Part shown: positions 17,391 through 25,537 of the stretch, piece by piece
Position numbering within the stretch: position 1 is the first letter of the stretch
Layout of the letters: each line of letters begins with the position of its first letter
Origin: Geothrix fuzhouensis
GTDB lineage: Bacteria > Acidobacteriota > Holophagae > Holophagales > Holophagaceae
Assembly: GCF_024609325.1 (NCBI RefSeq)
Contig: NZ_JANHMQ010000001.1
Span: 806,001 to 870,000 of the forward strand
Length of the DNA stretch: 64,000 nucleotides
Reading direction: 5' to 3'
Program-made: the position numbers and the translations under genes
The notes under the pieces: model-generated
What the model saw: the letters and a program-made list of their open reading frames with translations, nothing else
Told to the model about the DNA's origin: nothing
Database searches by the model: none

Positions 17391-18740
17391 TCAGTGGGCG
17401 AGGAGCCAATCCACGACGCCTTCCGCGCGCCAGAACCGGCTACCCTTCACCAGGATACGGGCTCCCGACGGGATTGCGGAGAGGCCGGCGGGATCGTCGC
17501 GCAGAGCTTCGAAATGAGGGAAGGCCACGGCGCCCGGACCAAAGCCCTCGGCATAATCCTTCGCAAAATCGCCATACGCCCAGAGTCGAGAGATCCCCAG
17601 GGCCTTGAGGCCGGCTCCGGTCTCCCGGTGGATCTGGGGTGCCTCCACGCCGAGTTCCCGCATGGAGCCCAGCACGGCCAGAGCTTCGCCACCGGGAAGA
17701 TGCAGCAGAGCCTGGGCGCAGGCCAGAATGGAGTCAGGGCTGGCATTGTAGGTCTCGTCCAGCAGGTGGCCGCCGCCAGCCAAGGGGTAAAGCCGCCCCC
17801 GGCCGCATTCGGGAACCACCGTGGCAAGGCCCGCGGCGACCTGGTCCGGTTCATGGCCGGCATGGATGGCGAGCGCCGCGGCCAGGGCGGCGTTGCGTAC
17901 CTGGTGTTCGCCAGGCAGTTGGATCCGCACCGGGAAGGTGCCCTTCGGTGTTCGCATGAGGAAGGCTTCGCCGGAAGCCCCCAACGACTCGACGGCCTCC
18001 CACCCGTAAGGTTGCCCCTCGCCCACAGGCAGGGCCTTGGCATGCTGGGCCCAGGGCTGCTCCGCGATCCAGCGGCACCACTTGTCCGAGGCCAGGTGGA
18101 CCCAGACGCCCCCCGGGACGAGACCCGCCACCAGCTCACCTTTGGCTTCGGCGATGCCCTGCTGACCATGGGCGAAGTTCTCGGCATGGGCGGTGCCTAT
18201 CAGAGTGATGAGGCCGAAATCCAGCGGCGCGATCTCCGTGAGGAGTCGAATCTCGCCGGAGGTACTCATGCCCATCTCCAGTACCGCCGCGTTCAGGCCC
18301 TCCGGCAGGGTGGCCAGTGCCTCCGGCAGGCCCAGCGTATTATTGCGGTTACCCGGAGTCTTCCAGCCACCCACGGCCGCCGCCAACAATTCCTTGGTGC
18401 TGGTCTTGCCCACGCTGCCAGTGACGCCGAAGACGGCTTTGGGTCGCAAGGCCGCCAGCCGGGCCTGGCCCCAGCGTTGAAGTGCCACTTCCGTATCGGG
18501 CACGACCAGTTGTGGACAGTCACTGTCTACTGGATGGTCCACCAGCAGCGCCGAAGCCCCCTTTCCAACCGCCTGGGCGGTGAAATCGTGGCCGTCCCGC
18601 TCGGCTCGCAGGGCCACGAAACAGGCGCCTGGTTGAAGCGTCCGGGTATCCAAGGAAAGAGACGATGGCACTACGGTGCCATCACCCAGGATCTCGCCAC
18701 CCACCTGGGAGGCGACCTGGAACAGAGACCAGAGGCTCAT
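17391..18740 (-). CDS. murF: UDP-N-acetylmuramoyl-tripeptide:D-alanyl-D-alanine ligase
   Basis: Adds the D-Ala-D-Ala dipeptide to UDP-MurNAc-tripeptide, the last cytoplasmic step before lipid I. The N-terminal substrate domain contains SLDTRTLQPGACFVAL, the ATP loop reads GVTGSVGKTSTKEL (~106), and the central domain has NRNNTLGLP and LEMGMSTSGEI. Size (449 aa) is normal. The ATG at 18740 shares bases with the stop of the preceding sua5 gene (ATGA) and has AAGGAG six bases upstream, so the two are translationally coupled. Confidence 0.96.
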   Translation of the reverse strand: MSLWSLFQVASQVGGEILGDGTVVPSSLSLDTRTLQPGACFVALRAERDGHDFTAQAVGKGASALLVDHPVDSDCPQLVVPDTEVALQRWGQARLAALRPKAVFGVTGSVGKTSTKELLAAAVGGWKTPGNRNNTLGLPEALATLPEGLNAAVLEMGMSTSGEIRLLTEIAPLDFGLITLIGTAHAENFAHGQQGIAEAKGELVAGLVPGGVWVHLASDKWCRWIAEQPWAQHAKALPVGEGQPYGWEAVESLGASGEAFLMRTPKGTFPVRIQLPGEHQVRNAALAAALAIHAGHEPDQVAAGLATVVPECGRGRLYPLAGGGHLLDETYNASPDSILACAQALLHLPGGEALAVLGSMRELGVEAPQIHRETGAGLKALGISRLWAYGDFAKDYAEGFGPGAVAFPHFEALRDDPAGLSAIPSGARILVKGSRFWRAEGVVDWLLAH

Positions 18741-19723
18741 GGCTGCTCCTTGGCAGAGGCCCGCCACAGGCGGTCACGGACCGCCAGCCAAGCCTCGTTT
18801 TCTGGAGGGCGTTCCATGAAGATGCGCTCGAAACCCGCGTCATCCAGTTCGTGCAGGAGGGCGTAGAGTCTCGCCGCCACCGCGTCTGCATCCATGGGCA
18901 AGAGGATCCCGCGGACGGTCTCGGGCAGGTCGGGAAGCGAGCCGAGGCCCACGTACGCCACCAACCCGGAGACCTCCATCAAGCCGGCTCCTGGCGCCAC
19001 CAGTTCCAGTCTCGCCCGGGGCGCGTAGTGGCGCTCGGCCATCCCCGGCGCGGCCTGCACCTCTCCGGCCTTCACGGCCCCCTCCCACAGATCCACAGGT
19101 CCCACCAAGACCGCCAGTTCCGCAGGCCCGATGGGACCGGGGCGGAGGATCCGGGGCCGGCCCCCGGTCAGGTCGAGGATGGTGGATTCCAGGCCCGCCG
19201 CAGTGGGCCCGGCGTCCAGGATCAGGTCCACCGCGTCGCCGAGGCTGGAAGCCACGTGCTGGGCCAGCGTGGGCGACAGGTGCTGACTGCGGTTGGCGCT
19301 GGGCGCGGCCAGCGGGCGGCCAGTGGCGCGGATCAGGGCGAGGGCCACGGGGTGGGCGGGACAGCGCAGCGCCACAGTGGACCCACCCGCACGAACAATG
19401 GAAGGAACCAAGTTCGAAGCGGGGAGGACCAGGGTCAGTGGGCCCGGCCAGAAGCGTTCCGCCAGGCCCTGAGCCTCCGCGGACCAGCTCGATACGAGCT
19501 CCCGCGCGGCGGCGGCATCGGCGACATGGAGGATCACGGGATTCGTCGCCGGCCGTCCCTTGGCCGCATAGATCCGGGCCACGGCCTCTGGGTTCAGACC
19601 ATCGGCGCCCAGGCCATACACCGTCTCCGTGGGGAAGGCCACCAAGCCACCCATGGCGAGGACCGCCGCAGCTTCGAGAATGGCCGGGTCGTCCGGTCCC
19701 GTGACGTGAAGGAGGCGCGTCAC
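18737..19723 (-). CDS. sua5: L-threonylcarbamoyladenylate synthase (long Sua5 form)
   Basis: Makes threonylcarbamoyl-AMP from threonine, bicarbonate and ATP, the first step of the tRNA t6A37 modification. The YrdC core (residues 1-205) shows VAFPTETVYGLG (~28), KGRPATNPVILHV (~55), STVALRCPAHP and PLAAPSANRSQ. The extra C-terminal ~110 residues form the small Sua5 domain joined by a linker around APGMAERHYAPRA, a signature of the long form. It is wedged between murE and murF with ATGA overlaps at both ends, an unusual place for a tRNA-modification gene. Confidence 0.95.
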   Translation of the reverse strand: MTRLLHVTGPDDPAILEAAAVLAMGGLVAFPTETVYGLGADGLNPEAVARIYAAKGRPATNPVILHVADAAAARELVSSWSAEAQGLAERFWPGPLTLVLPASNLVPSIVRAGGSTVALRCPAHPVALALIRATGRPLAAPSANRSQHLSPTLAQHVASSLGDAVDLILDAGPTAAGLESTILDLTGGRPRILRPGPIGPAELAVLVGPVDLWEGAVKAGEVQAAPGMAERHYAPRARLELVAPGAGLMEVSGLVAYVGLGSLPDLPETVRGILLPMDADAVAARLYALLHELDDAGFERIFMERPPENEAWLAVRDRLWRASAKEQP

Positions 19724-21177
19724 TTGGTTCCCCCGAGCACCGCTTCCACCGCCGAGCGGTCGCTGTAGGGATACTTCACCCCATGGATCTCCTGGTAGGG
19801 TTCGTGCCCCTTCCCCGCCAGCAGCAACAGGTCGCCGGGGCGGCAGTCCGCCAGGGCCAGGCGAACCGTTTCACGGCGGTCCGCGTTGCGATGGTAGCGG
19901 CTCTGGTCGGCGCGAACCGCAGCGGGAATCCCCGGCGCGGCGTCTTCGAGAATGCGTTCGGGATCTTCCGTTCGAGGATTGTCGCTGGTGTGCCAGAGCA
20001 CGTCCGCGCCCGCAGCCACGGCGGCCGCCATGAGGGGGCGCTTGGCACGGTCACGGTCGCCCCCGCAGCCGAAGAGCACATGCAGGCGGCCGCCCGGCGG
20101 CAGCAGACGCCGGCCCTCGGTCAATAGTTTCTCCAGCGCGTCCGGTGTGTGGGCGTAGTCCACCATCACACCGAAGGGCTGGCCGCAGTCGATGCGCTCC
20201 AGGCGGCCGGGCGCGCCGCTCACCAAGGGTACAGCTGGCACCAGCCGGTCCAAGTCGAAGCCCGCCTCGGCACAGGCCGCCAGGGCCGCAAGCAGGTTGT
20301 ACACATTGAAGCGCCCCAGCAACGGACTGCGAACCTCCCACGTCCCCTTGTCCGTGGCCAGGGCGAACCGCGTTCCCGTCGGCCCCAAGTCCAGATCCTG
20401 GGCACGGTAGCGGGCGGGACGATCCACCGCGTAGTCGGCGTGGCCTTCTCGCCCCAGCAGGCGCCGACCCCAAGGGTCATCGGCGTTCACAAGGAAGCGG
20501 TCGCACTGGGCGACGAGCAGGCGCTTGGCGTCGAAATAGGCCTCCAGCGTGCCGTGGTAGTCCAGGTGGTCCTGGGTGAGGTTCGTGAAGACCCCCACCT
20601 GGAAGCGAGCGCCATGCACCCGGCCCAGGCAGAGGGCATGGCTGCTCACCTCCACCGCCGACGCCGAATCGTGTGCCGCCACGCTGCGGTGCAACCAGCG
20701 GTAGAAGGTCGGACTTTCCGGTGTCGTGCGGACGGCTTCCTCCTCCAGATCACCGGCGGCGTTCAGCACGGTACCCACCAGGCCACAGCCGATACCAGCG
20801 CCCCGCAGGAGCTGGCGGATGAGCGTGGTGGTGGTGGTCTTGCCGTTGGTGCCGGTGACGCCGATGAGGGCCAGGTGCTCGTCTGGCGCCCCGTGGAGGC
20901 GACGGGCCAGCTCGGCCATCTGCAGTCGAGGATCTCCGGTGAAGGCGCAGACCGCGATCTCCGCGGGCGCCGCCAGGCTGGATTCCGCGATCACGGCGTT
21001 GGCACCCTGGGCCAAGGCCTGTGGCACGAACGCTGCGCCATCAGCCTTCTCGCCTTTCAAGGCCAGGAAGGCCCAGCCGGGGCAGATTTCGCGGCTATCG
21101 CTGCTGAGGTCCGCCACTTCGGCGTCCGGACCGGAGCACCGCAGGGCGATTCCATCGATGAGCGCGTCCAGCTTCAT
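19720..21177 (-). CDS. murE: UDP-N-acetylmuramoyl-L-alanyl-D-glutamate:meso-diaminopimelate ligase
   Basis: The cytoplasmic enzyme adds the third stem-peptide residue. The ATP loop GVTGTNGKTTTTT lies at ~106-118, and DNPR at ~398 is the motif specific for meso-diaminopimelate rather than lysine. This predicts a Gram-negative-type A1-gamma peptidoglycan. HSHALCLGRV and TNLTQDHLDYHG are further family landmarks. At 485 aa it is full length. Its start overlaps the ftsI stop and its stop overlaps the sua5 start, both as ATGA, so the whole stretch is a tightly coupled operon. Confidence 0.97.
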   Translation of the reverse strand: MKLDALIDGIALRCSGPDAEVADLSSDSREICPGWAFLALKGEKADGAAFVPQALAQGANAVIAESSLAAPAEIAVCAFTGDPRLQMAELARRLHGAPDEHLALIGVTGTNGKTTTTTLIRQLLRGAGIGCGLVGTVLNAAGDLEEEAVRTTPESPTFYRWLHRSVAAHDSASAVEVSSHALCLGRVHGARFQVGVFTNLTQDHLDYHGTLEAYFDAKRLLVAQCDRFLVNADDPWGRRLLGREGHADYAVDRPARYRAQDLDLGPTGTRFALATDKGTWEVRSPLLGRFNVYNLLAALAACAEAGFDLDRLVPAVPLVSGAPGRLERIDCGQPFGVMVDYAHTPDALEKLLTEGRRLLPPGGRLHVLFGCGGDRDRAKRPLMAAAVAAGADVLWHTSDNPRTEDPERILEDAAPGIPAAVRADQSRYHRNADRRETVRLALADCRPGDLLLLAGKGHEPYQEIHGVKYPYSDRSAVEAVLGGTK

Positions 21178-23345
21178 GGCATCCCCGCCTTGATCTTCAC
21201 GACCGTCCCCACCTCCAGTGGCGCCCCCGGCTCGGGGCTCTGCCCGATCACGTGGGCAGCCGAGGAGCCGGGAGTGGCCTCCACTTTGGGAGTCCCACCC
21301 ACCAGCACCACCCGATGGATGGCGGCCTTGAGGCTGAGGCCCTGCAGGTCGGGTACCCGGCCGCGCTCCACATGCAGGGCCGCTTCGTCGGTCTCGCTCA
21401 CCGGCCAGTCGCGCAGGGACAGCTTCAAATCCGCTTCCCGGTCCGCATCGTTCGCGGTCTGCCGGAACCGCAGGATGCCGTCGCCGATGCGCTTGAACAG
21501 GGGCGCTGCCACGTCACCGCCGGTGGTGTCCCCAGCGGGATCGTCCAGCATCACGAGGACTCCGAACTGGGGTTTGTCCGCCGGGAAAAAGCCCATGAAG
21601 GAGGCGTAGTGACGTTTCGGGTCGTATTGCCCGTCGATGAGCTTGCGGCTGGTGCCGGTCTTGCCGAAGGCCTCCACGCCGTTGTCCAGTTTGGCCCGCT
21701 TGCCGGTGCCCTGGGTGATCACGCCCTTTAGGGTTTCCTTCATGAGATTGGCCGTTTCTTCACTGATGACCTGGCCCCGCACAGTAGGCTTGAATTCCTT
21801 CAGCAGCAGACCTTTGTCGTTGTAGATGCGCTGGACGAGGATCGGCTGCATGAGCTTGCCGCCATTGGCCAGGGCGCAGCCGGCCATGAGGATCTGGAGG
21901 GGCGTGGTGCTCAGCCCGTAGCCGTACGACATCGTGTACTGGGTGGGCACGCTCCAGCGGTCCGGCGCGATCAGGCGGCCGGAGCTCTCGCCAGGAAAGT
22001 TCAGTCCCGTGGCGTCCCCGAATCCAAACTTCCGCAGGTACTGATAGTGCACCGCTGGGTCGAGGCGAATGCCGATCTTGGCGGCGCCGATGTTGGAGCT
22101 CTGCCAGAGCACCTCTTCGAAGGTAAGCAGGCCATGACGGTGGGTGTCCGTGATGGGCGGAATCTTGGGGCTGTACAGCCAGCGGCCCGACATGCAGTCG
22201 ATGCGCTCGCCCAGGTGGACCTTGCGTTCCTCCAGAGCCATGGCCGCCGTGAAGATCTTCATGGTGGAACCGGGTTCGTAAACATCCTCCACCGGATGTA
22301 CCTTGCGGGCAGCCTTCTGGCGCTCCATCTCGCGGTGCAGTTCCTCACGCTCGGCGGAGGAAAGCTCGGATTCAGCACGGTTCCGGAATTTCTTGGGCAG
22401 GATGTGGTTCGGATCGAAGGTGGGCGTGCCGGCCATGGCAAGGATCTCACCGGTCCGGGGATCCACCACCACCGCATACGCCGTGCGTGGATGGGACAGG
22501 CGCACGCCTTCTTCCAGGGCATCCTCCACGATGTGCTGGATGGAGGCATCCAGGCTGAGCTGGAGCGAGGCCCCGTTCACCGGGACCTTGCTGTAGTTCT
22601 CCTGGAGGATGAGCAGCTTGCCGTGGGCATCCTTCGGAGCGATCAACTCGCCCTTCACGCCCACCAGCTGCTTGTCATAGGTCTGCTCGATGCCCAGCTG
22701 GCCCAGGCCGTCGATGTTGGTGAAGCCGATGATCTGGGCCGCAAGGCTGCCCCGGGGATAGAAGCGGCGGCTCTCGGGCTGGAACTCAATGCCGTCCAGG
22801 TTCAGCGCCCGCACAGCGGCGGTCTTGATGGGCGGCAGGTGCCGCTCCAGGTAGACAAAAGTCTTCTTGCGGAGAAGCTTCTCCAGCACCTGGGCCCGGG
22901 TCTGCTCCAGGATGGGCGCGAGTTTTACGGCCACCGCTGCGGCGGACTTGCGGTCCGGCTCGCCCCATTGGCGGTCCTCGCCCTTCCCCGGTTTGTAGTC
23001 CGGGTAGAACATGCGGGGATCCGCGAAGAGGCTCTCGACCTTGATGGAAATGGCCAGAGGCTCGCCACGCCTGTCCAGCAACTCGCCGCGAATGGGCGGA
23101 ATGGGGACGATCGTGGTGTGTTGCTGCTCGGCCCTCGCCTGATATCTCTTGTGCTCCACCCCTTGCAGCCAGAGCAGCCGCAACAGGATGAGCAGGGCCC
23201 AGAAGGCCATGCTCCCCATGATCCAGGGCAGGCGCTGGCTCAACAAATCCTGGGGATCCTGCCGGCCCAGCAGGCGGCGGGAAACGCGGGGCTCGGTGGT
23301 GAAACGGAGGGACACAGGACGGCCGGGGCTAAAGGAAGCGGTCAC
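21174..23345 (-). CDS. ftsI: Division-specific penicillin-binding protein with PASTA domain (FtsI/Spo VD type)
   Basis: A 723-aa class B transpeptidase for septal peptidoglycan. A single N-terminal membrane span lies near residues 45-62, followed by a dimerisation domain. The transpeptidase domain shows the acylation serine in EPGSTMKIF (~360), QSSNIGAAK (SxN, ~416) and FGKTGTSRK (KTG, ~560). Residues ~660-723 form one PASTA domain (VPDLQGLSLKAA, IGQSPEPGAPL, GTVVKIKAG). The PASTA module is normal in Gram-positive SpoVD/PBP2x and in acidobacterial homologues but absent from E. coli FtsI. It starts with GTG and lies between ftsL and murE. Confidence 0.96.
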   Translation of the reverse strand: MTASFSPGRPVSLRFTTEPRVSRRLLGRQDPQDLLSQRLPWIMGSMAFWALLILLRLLWLQGVEHKRYQARAEQQHTTIVPIPPIRGELLDRRGEPLAISIKVESLFADPRMFYPDYKPGKGEDRQWGEPDRKSAAAVAVKLAPILEQTRAQVLEKLLRKKTFVYLERHLPPIKTAAVRALNLDGIEFQPESRRFYPRGSLAAQIIGFTNIDGLGQLGIEQTYDKQLVGVKGELIAPKDAHGKLLILQENYSKVPVNGASLQLSLDASIQHIVEDALEEGVRLSHPRTAYAVVVDPRTGEILAMAGTPTFDPNHILPKKFRNRAESELSSAEREELHREMERQKAARKVHPVEDVYEPGSTMKIFTAAMALEERKVHLGERIDCMSGRWLYSPKIPPITDTHRHGLLTFEEVLWQSSNIGAAKIGIRLDPAVHYQYLRKFGFGDATGLNFPGESSGRLIAPDRWSVPTQYTMSYGYGLSTTPLQILMAGCALANGGKLMQPILVQRIYNDKGLLLKEFKPTVRGQVISEETANLMKETLKGVITQGTGKRAKLDNGVEAFGKTGTSRKLIDGQYDPKRHYASFMGFFPADKPQFGVLVMLDDPAGDTTGGDVAAPLFKRIGDGILRFRQTANDADREADLKLSLRDWPVSETDEAALHVERGRVPDLQGLSLKAAIHRVVLVGGTPKVEATPGSSAAHVIGQSPEPGAPLEVGTVVKIKAGMP

Positions 23346-23372
23346 GTGGACTAGGAGCCCACGCCCTATAGC

Positions 23373-23741
23373 CTACAGCCCATCGGACGAGACCGGGCGG
23401 AGCTTGGCGAGGCGCTGGTCCTCGGGCGTGAAGCCCCGGCGGATCAGGTGCCCCTGTTTGCGGGGCTGGAGCCCGGCCTTCTGGGCATACCCCTGGACTT
23501 CCTCGTCCCGCTGGTACCGGCTGCGCTCCAGCAGGAGCTTGCGCTGGAACTCCTCTTCCTTGCGGATCCGCTCCTTCAGGTCGCCCATGGCATAGCTCAG
23601 GCGGGTGCTCTGGATCTTCAGATAGGCGAGGGTGGCCAGGGGCATCGCCAGGGCCAGCACGAGGAGCAGCACACGCAGGATGCCCTCACTCTCGACCGTT
23701 CGGACGGGAGGGGTGGGGCTCGGCAGAATGGCGGCGGCCAT
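23373..23741 (-). CDS. ftsL: FtsL-like division protein
   Basis: A 122-aa bitopic protein: ~20 cytoplasmic residues, one membrane span (GILRVLLLVLALAMPLATLAY, ~19-39), then a charged periplasmic helix rich in K/E/R and likely coiled coil (LKERIRKEEEFQRKLLLERSR). This topology, the position between rsmH and ftsI, and the start 12 bases after rsmH identify it as FtsL, although sequence conservation in this family is very low. It would form the FtsQLB-type complex that activates septal synthesis. Confidence 0.85.
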   Translation of the reverse strand: MAAAILPSPTPPVRTVESEGILRVLLLVLALAMPLATLAYLKIQSTRLSYAMGDLKERIRKEEEFQRKLLLERSRYQRDEEVQGYAQKAGLQPRKQGHLIRRGFTPEDQRLAKLRPVSSDGL

Positions 23742-23752
23742 GGGAACCTCGG

Positions 23753-24718
23753 TCAGGAGAGACGCTCCGCCACGCGGAGGCGGGCGGAACGCGATGGGGG
23801 ATTTGCGGCGGCCTCGGCCTCGCTGGGGGCGAGACCACCGGGATGAACGAGCTTGAGGATCTTGGGGAGTTCGACGGGGGCCGTCCGGCCCGGCCCGTCG
23901 TAGATGCCCGCGAGGCGGCGCAGAGTCTGTTTGACGATGCGATCCTCCAGGCTGTGGAAGCTGATGACAGCCAGACGCCCGCCGGGACGAAGCTGGGAGA
24001 TGGCGGATTCCAGGGCGGCGGTCAGGCGGTCCAACTCGCCGTTCACGGCGATGCGAATGGCCTGGAAGGTGCGGGTGGCCGGATCACTTTGGCCCTTGCG
24101 CTTGGCGGGTTCCCGGGGGATCACGGAGTAGACGGCCTGGGCCAGGTCCTTGGTGGTGGCCAGCCGGCCTTCGCGGTGCGCCCGGAGGATGGCGCGGGCG
24201 ATGGGCCGGCTGGCACGCTCTTCGCCGTACTGGTAGATCGCGTCGGCCAGGCTTTCATCGGTCTGTTCCGCGATCCATTCCAGGGCAGTGGGGCCGGAAG
24301 AGGTATCCATCCGCATATCGAGGGGGCCTTCGTCCCGGAAGCTGAAGCCGCGCTCCGGGGTCCGGAGCTGCAAGGTGGAGACACCCAGGTCCGCGAGAAT
24401 GGCGTCGAAACCGCCCGGGGCGAATTCGGTCTTCCAGGCCTGGTATTGGGGATCGTTCCAGATGTCCTCGTAATTCCCGCCCAGGATCTCCAGGCGGCTG
24501 TCGTCGCCCAGGCGGCGGCGGGCCTGATAGCGGGCCTCAGGATCGCGATCCACTCCCAGGTAGCGGGAGGCCTCGTCGCAACGGGCCAGCAGGGCCTCCG
24601 CATGGCCGCCCATCCCCAAGGTGAGATCAAGAACCCGGGCAGCCGGAGGCAGCACGAGGTTATCCAGCACCTCCTGAAGGAGGACCGGAACGTGGCGAGG
24701 GGGCTGCAGGGCCATCAT
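23753..24718 (-). CDS. rsmH: 16S rRNA (cytosine(1402)-N4)-methyltransferase
   Basis: The 321-aa SAM-dependent enzyme (old name MraW) methylates N4 of C1402 in 16S rRNA. Visible landmarks are HVPVLLQEVLDNL at the start, the SAM loop LDLTLGMGGHAEALL (~30), ADLGVSTLQL (~108) and the C-terminal LAVISFHSLEDRIVKQTLRR. Its ATG uses the last base of the mraZ stop codon (TGATG). The mraZ-rsmH pairing at the head of the dcw cluster is the classic arrangement. Confidence 0.97.
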   Translation of the reverse strand: MMALQPPRHVPVLLQEVLDNLVLPPAARVLDLTLGMGGHAEALLARCDEASRYLGVDRDPEARYQARRRLGDDSRLEILGGNYEDIWNDPQYQAWKTEFAPGGFDAILADLGVSTLQLRTPERGFSFRDEGPLDMRMDTSSGPTALEWIAEQTDESLADAIYQYGEERASRPIARAILRAHREGRLATTKDLAQAVYSVIPREPAKRKGQSDPATRTFQAIRIAVNGELDRLTAALESAISQLRPGGRLAVISFHSLEDRIVKQTLRRLAGIYDGPGRTAPVELPKILKLVHPGGLAPSEAEAAANPPSRSARLRVAERLS

Positions 24719-25209
24719 CAGATTCCCAGTTCCGCGAGCTGGGCCAAGTCATCGGCACCCAGGGGCTCAGCCGCGAGGCGACGCTCGAAGCCGGCCTTGT
24801 TCCACAGGGCCAGGTGATCCATCTGCCCCAGGACCGCCACCTCGCCGGTGAGCTGGGCGGCCTCGCGCAGGATCGGCGGGATGACGAATCGGCCCTGCGC
24901 GTCCGGTTCCACTTCGCTGCCGAAGTAGGCGGTGGTCTCCAGGAATTTTCGCTTGGCGGGGCTGGTGGATGGCAGGGCGGCCAGACGAGCTTCGATGGCC
25001 TCCCAGACCGGCAGGGGGTAAAGGCGTGCCGAACGACCATCCAAAGAGGTCAGGTAGTGCCGCAGGGCGCCGGAACCTTCACGCAGAGCCTGGACCCCCT
25101 CGCCCTGGGCGAAGGTTTCCAGCTCAGCCTTGAAGGAAGAGGGGAGCTTCAGGCGTCCCTTCTCATCCACCGTGGCCGGTGAGTTTCCGCGCAATCGCAG
25201 CACCGACAT
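24718..25209 (-). CDS. mraZ: Transcriptional regulator MraZ
   Basis: A 163-aa member of the AbrB/SpoVT double-repeat family. The first repeat begins RLRGNSPATVDEKGRLKLPSSF and the second has VEPDAQGRFVIPPILRE, each with the family's D-x-[KQ]-G-R core. MraZ forms ring oligomers that bind direct repeats before its own gene and repress the dcw operon. Five matching repeats lie 47-91 bases upstream, strongly suggesting autoregulation. The ATG is preceded by GAAAGG. Confidence 0.97.
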   Translation of the reverse strand: MSVLRLRGNSPATVDEKGRLKLPSSFKAELETFAQGEGVQALREGSGALRHYLTSLDGRSARLYPLPVWEAIEARLAALPSTSPAKRKFLETTAYFGSEVEPDAQGRFVIPPILREAAQLTGEVAVLGQMDHLALWNKAGFERRLAAEPLGADDLAQLAELGI

Positions 25210-25255
25210 CGCCTTTCAACCAGCGGCTCAGGAAAGACCGGAAGATCGAGTGAGA

Positions 25256-25300
25256 CCACTTTGATCCACTTCAATCCACTTTTCTCCACTGAATTCCACT
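25256..25300 (-). promoter_or_regulatory. MraZ operator: five AGTGG repeats at 10-bp spacing
   Basis: On the minus strand AGTGG recurs five times at exactly 10-bp steps (plus-strand CCACT at 25256, 25266, 25276, 25286 and 25296); four of the copies extend to AGTGGA. Known MraZ sites are three or so TGGGN or AAAGTGG-type direct repeats, one per helical turn, so this is an enlarged version. A possible promoter just upstream is TTGTGG (25327-25332) and TAGACT (25305-25310) with a 16-bp spacer. This would place the repeats over the start of transcription. Confidence 0.85.
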
Positions 25301-25333
25301 CCCAAGTCTAGAAACCTCCGGCCAGCCCACAAG

Positions 25334-25471
25334 CCAAAATAAAAGCGAAAAAGACACGCATCTTGCCAGTTCTCATTGAGAATGGCGAAATTCTTGACCA
25401 CATGTCCTGGTTCTCTCCCGTACGGCCAGGGTTCTCACGGAAGGTCTCGGTCCTTTTTCGCTTTTTTTTGG
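25334..25471. repeat. 138-bp element bounded by 22-bp inverted repeats
   Basis: CCAAAATAAAAGCGAAAAAG at 25334-25353 is repeated inverted at 25450-25471 with one inserted base on each side. Weaker complementarity continues about 10 bases inward. The ~94-bp centre has smaller GAGAA/TTCTC dyads. It lies in the 327-bp gap between mraZ and the gene at 25538 and has no convincing gene. It could be a miniature inverted-repeat element or a long terminator-like hairpin. Confidence 0.5.
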
Positions 25472-25537
25472 TCCACCAAATGGATTCCCTCTCTAGAATT
25501 TGAGGGCCCCACTGCCCTTCCGACATGGACCCATCCC

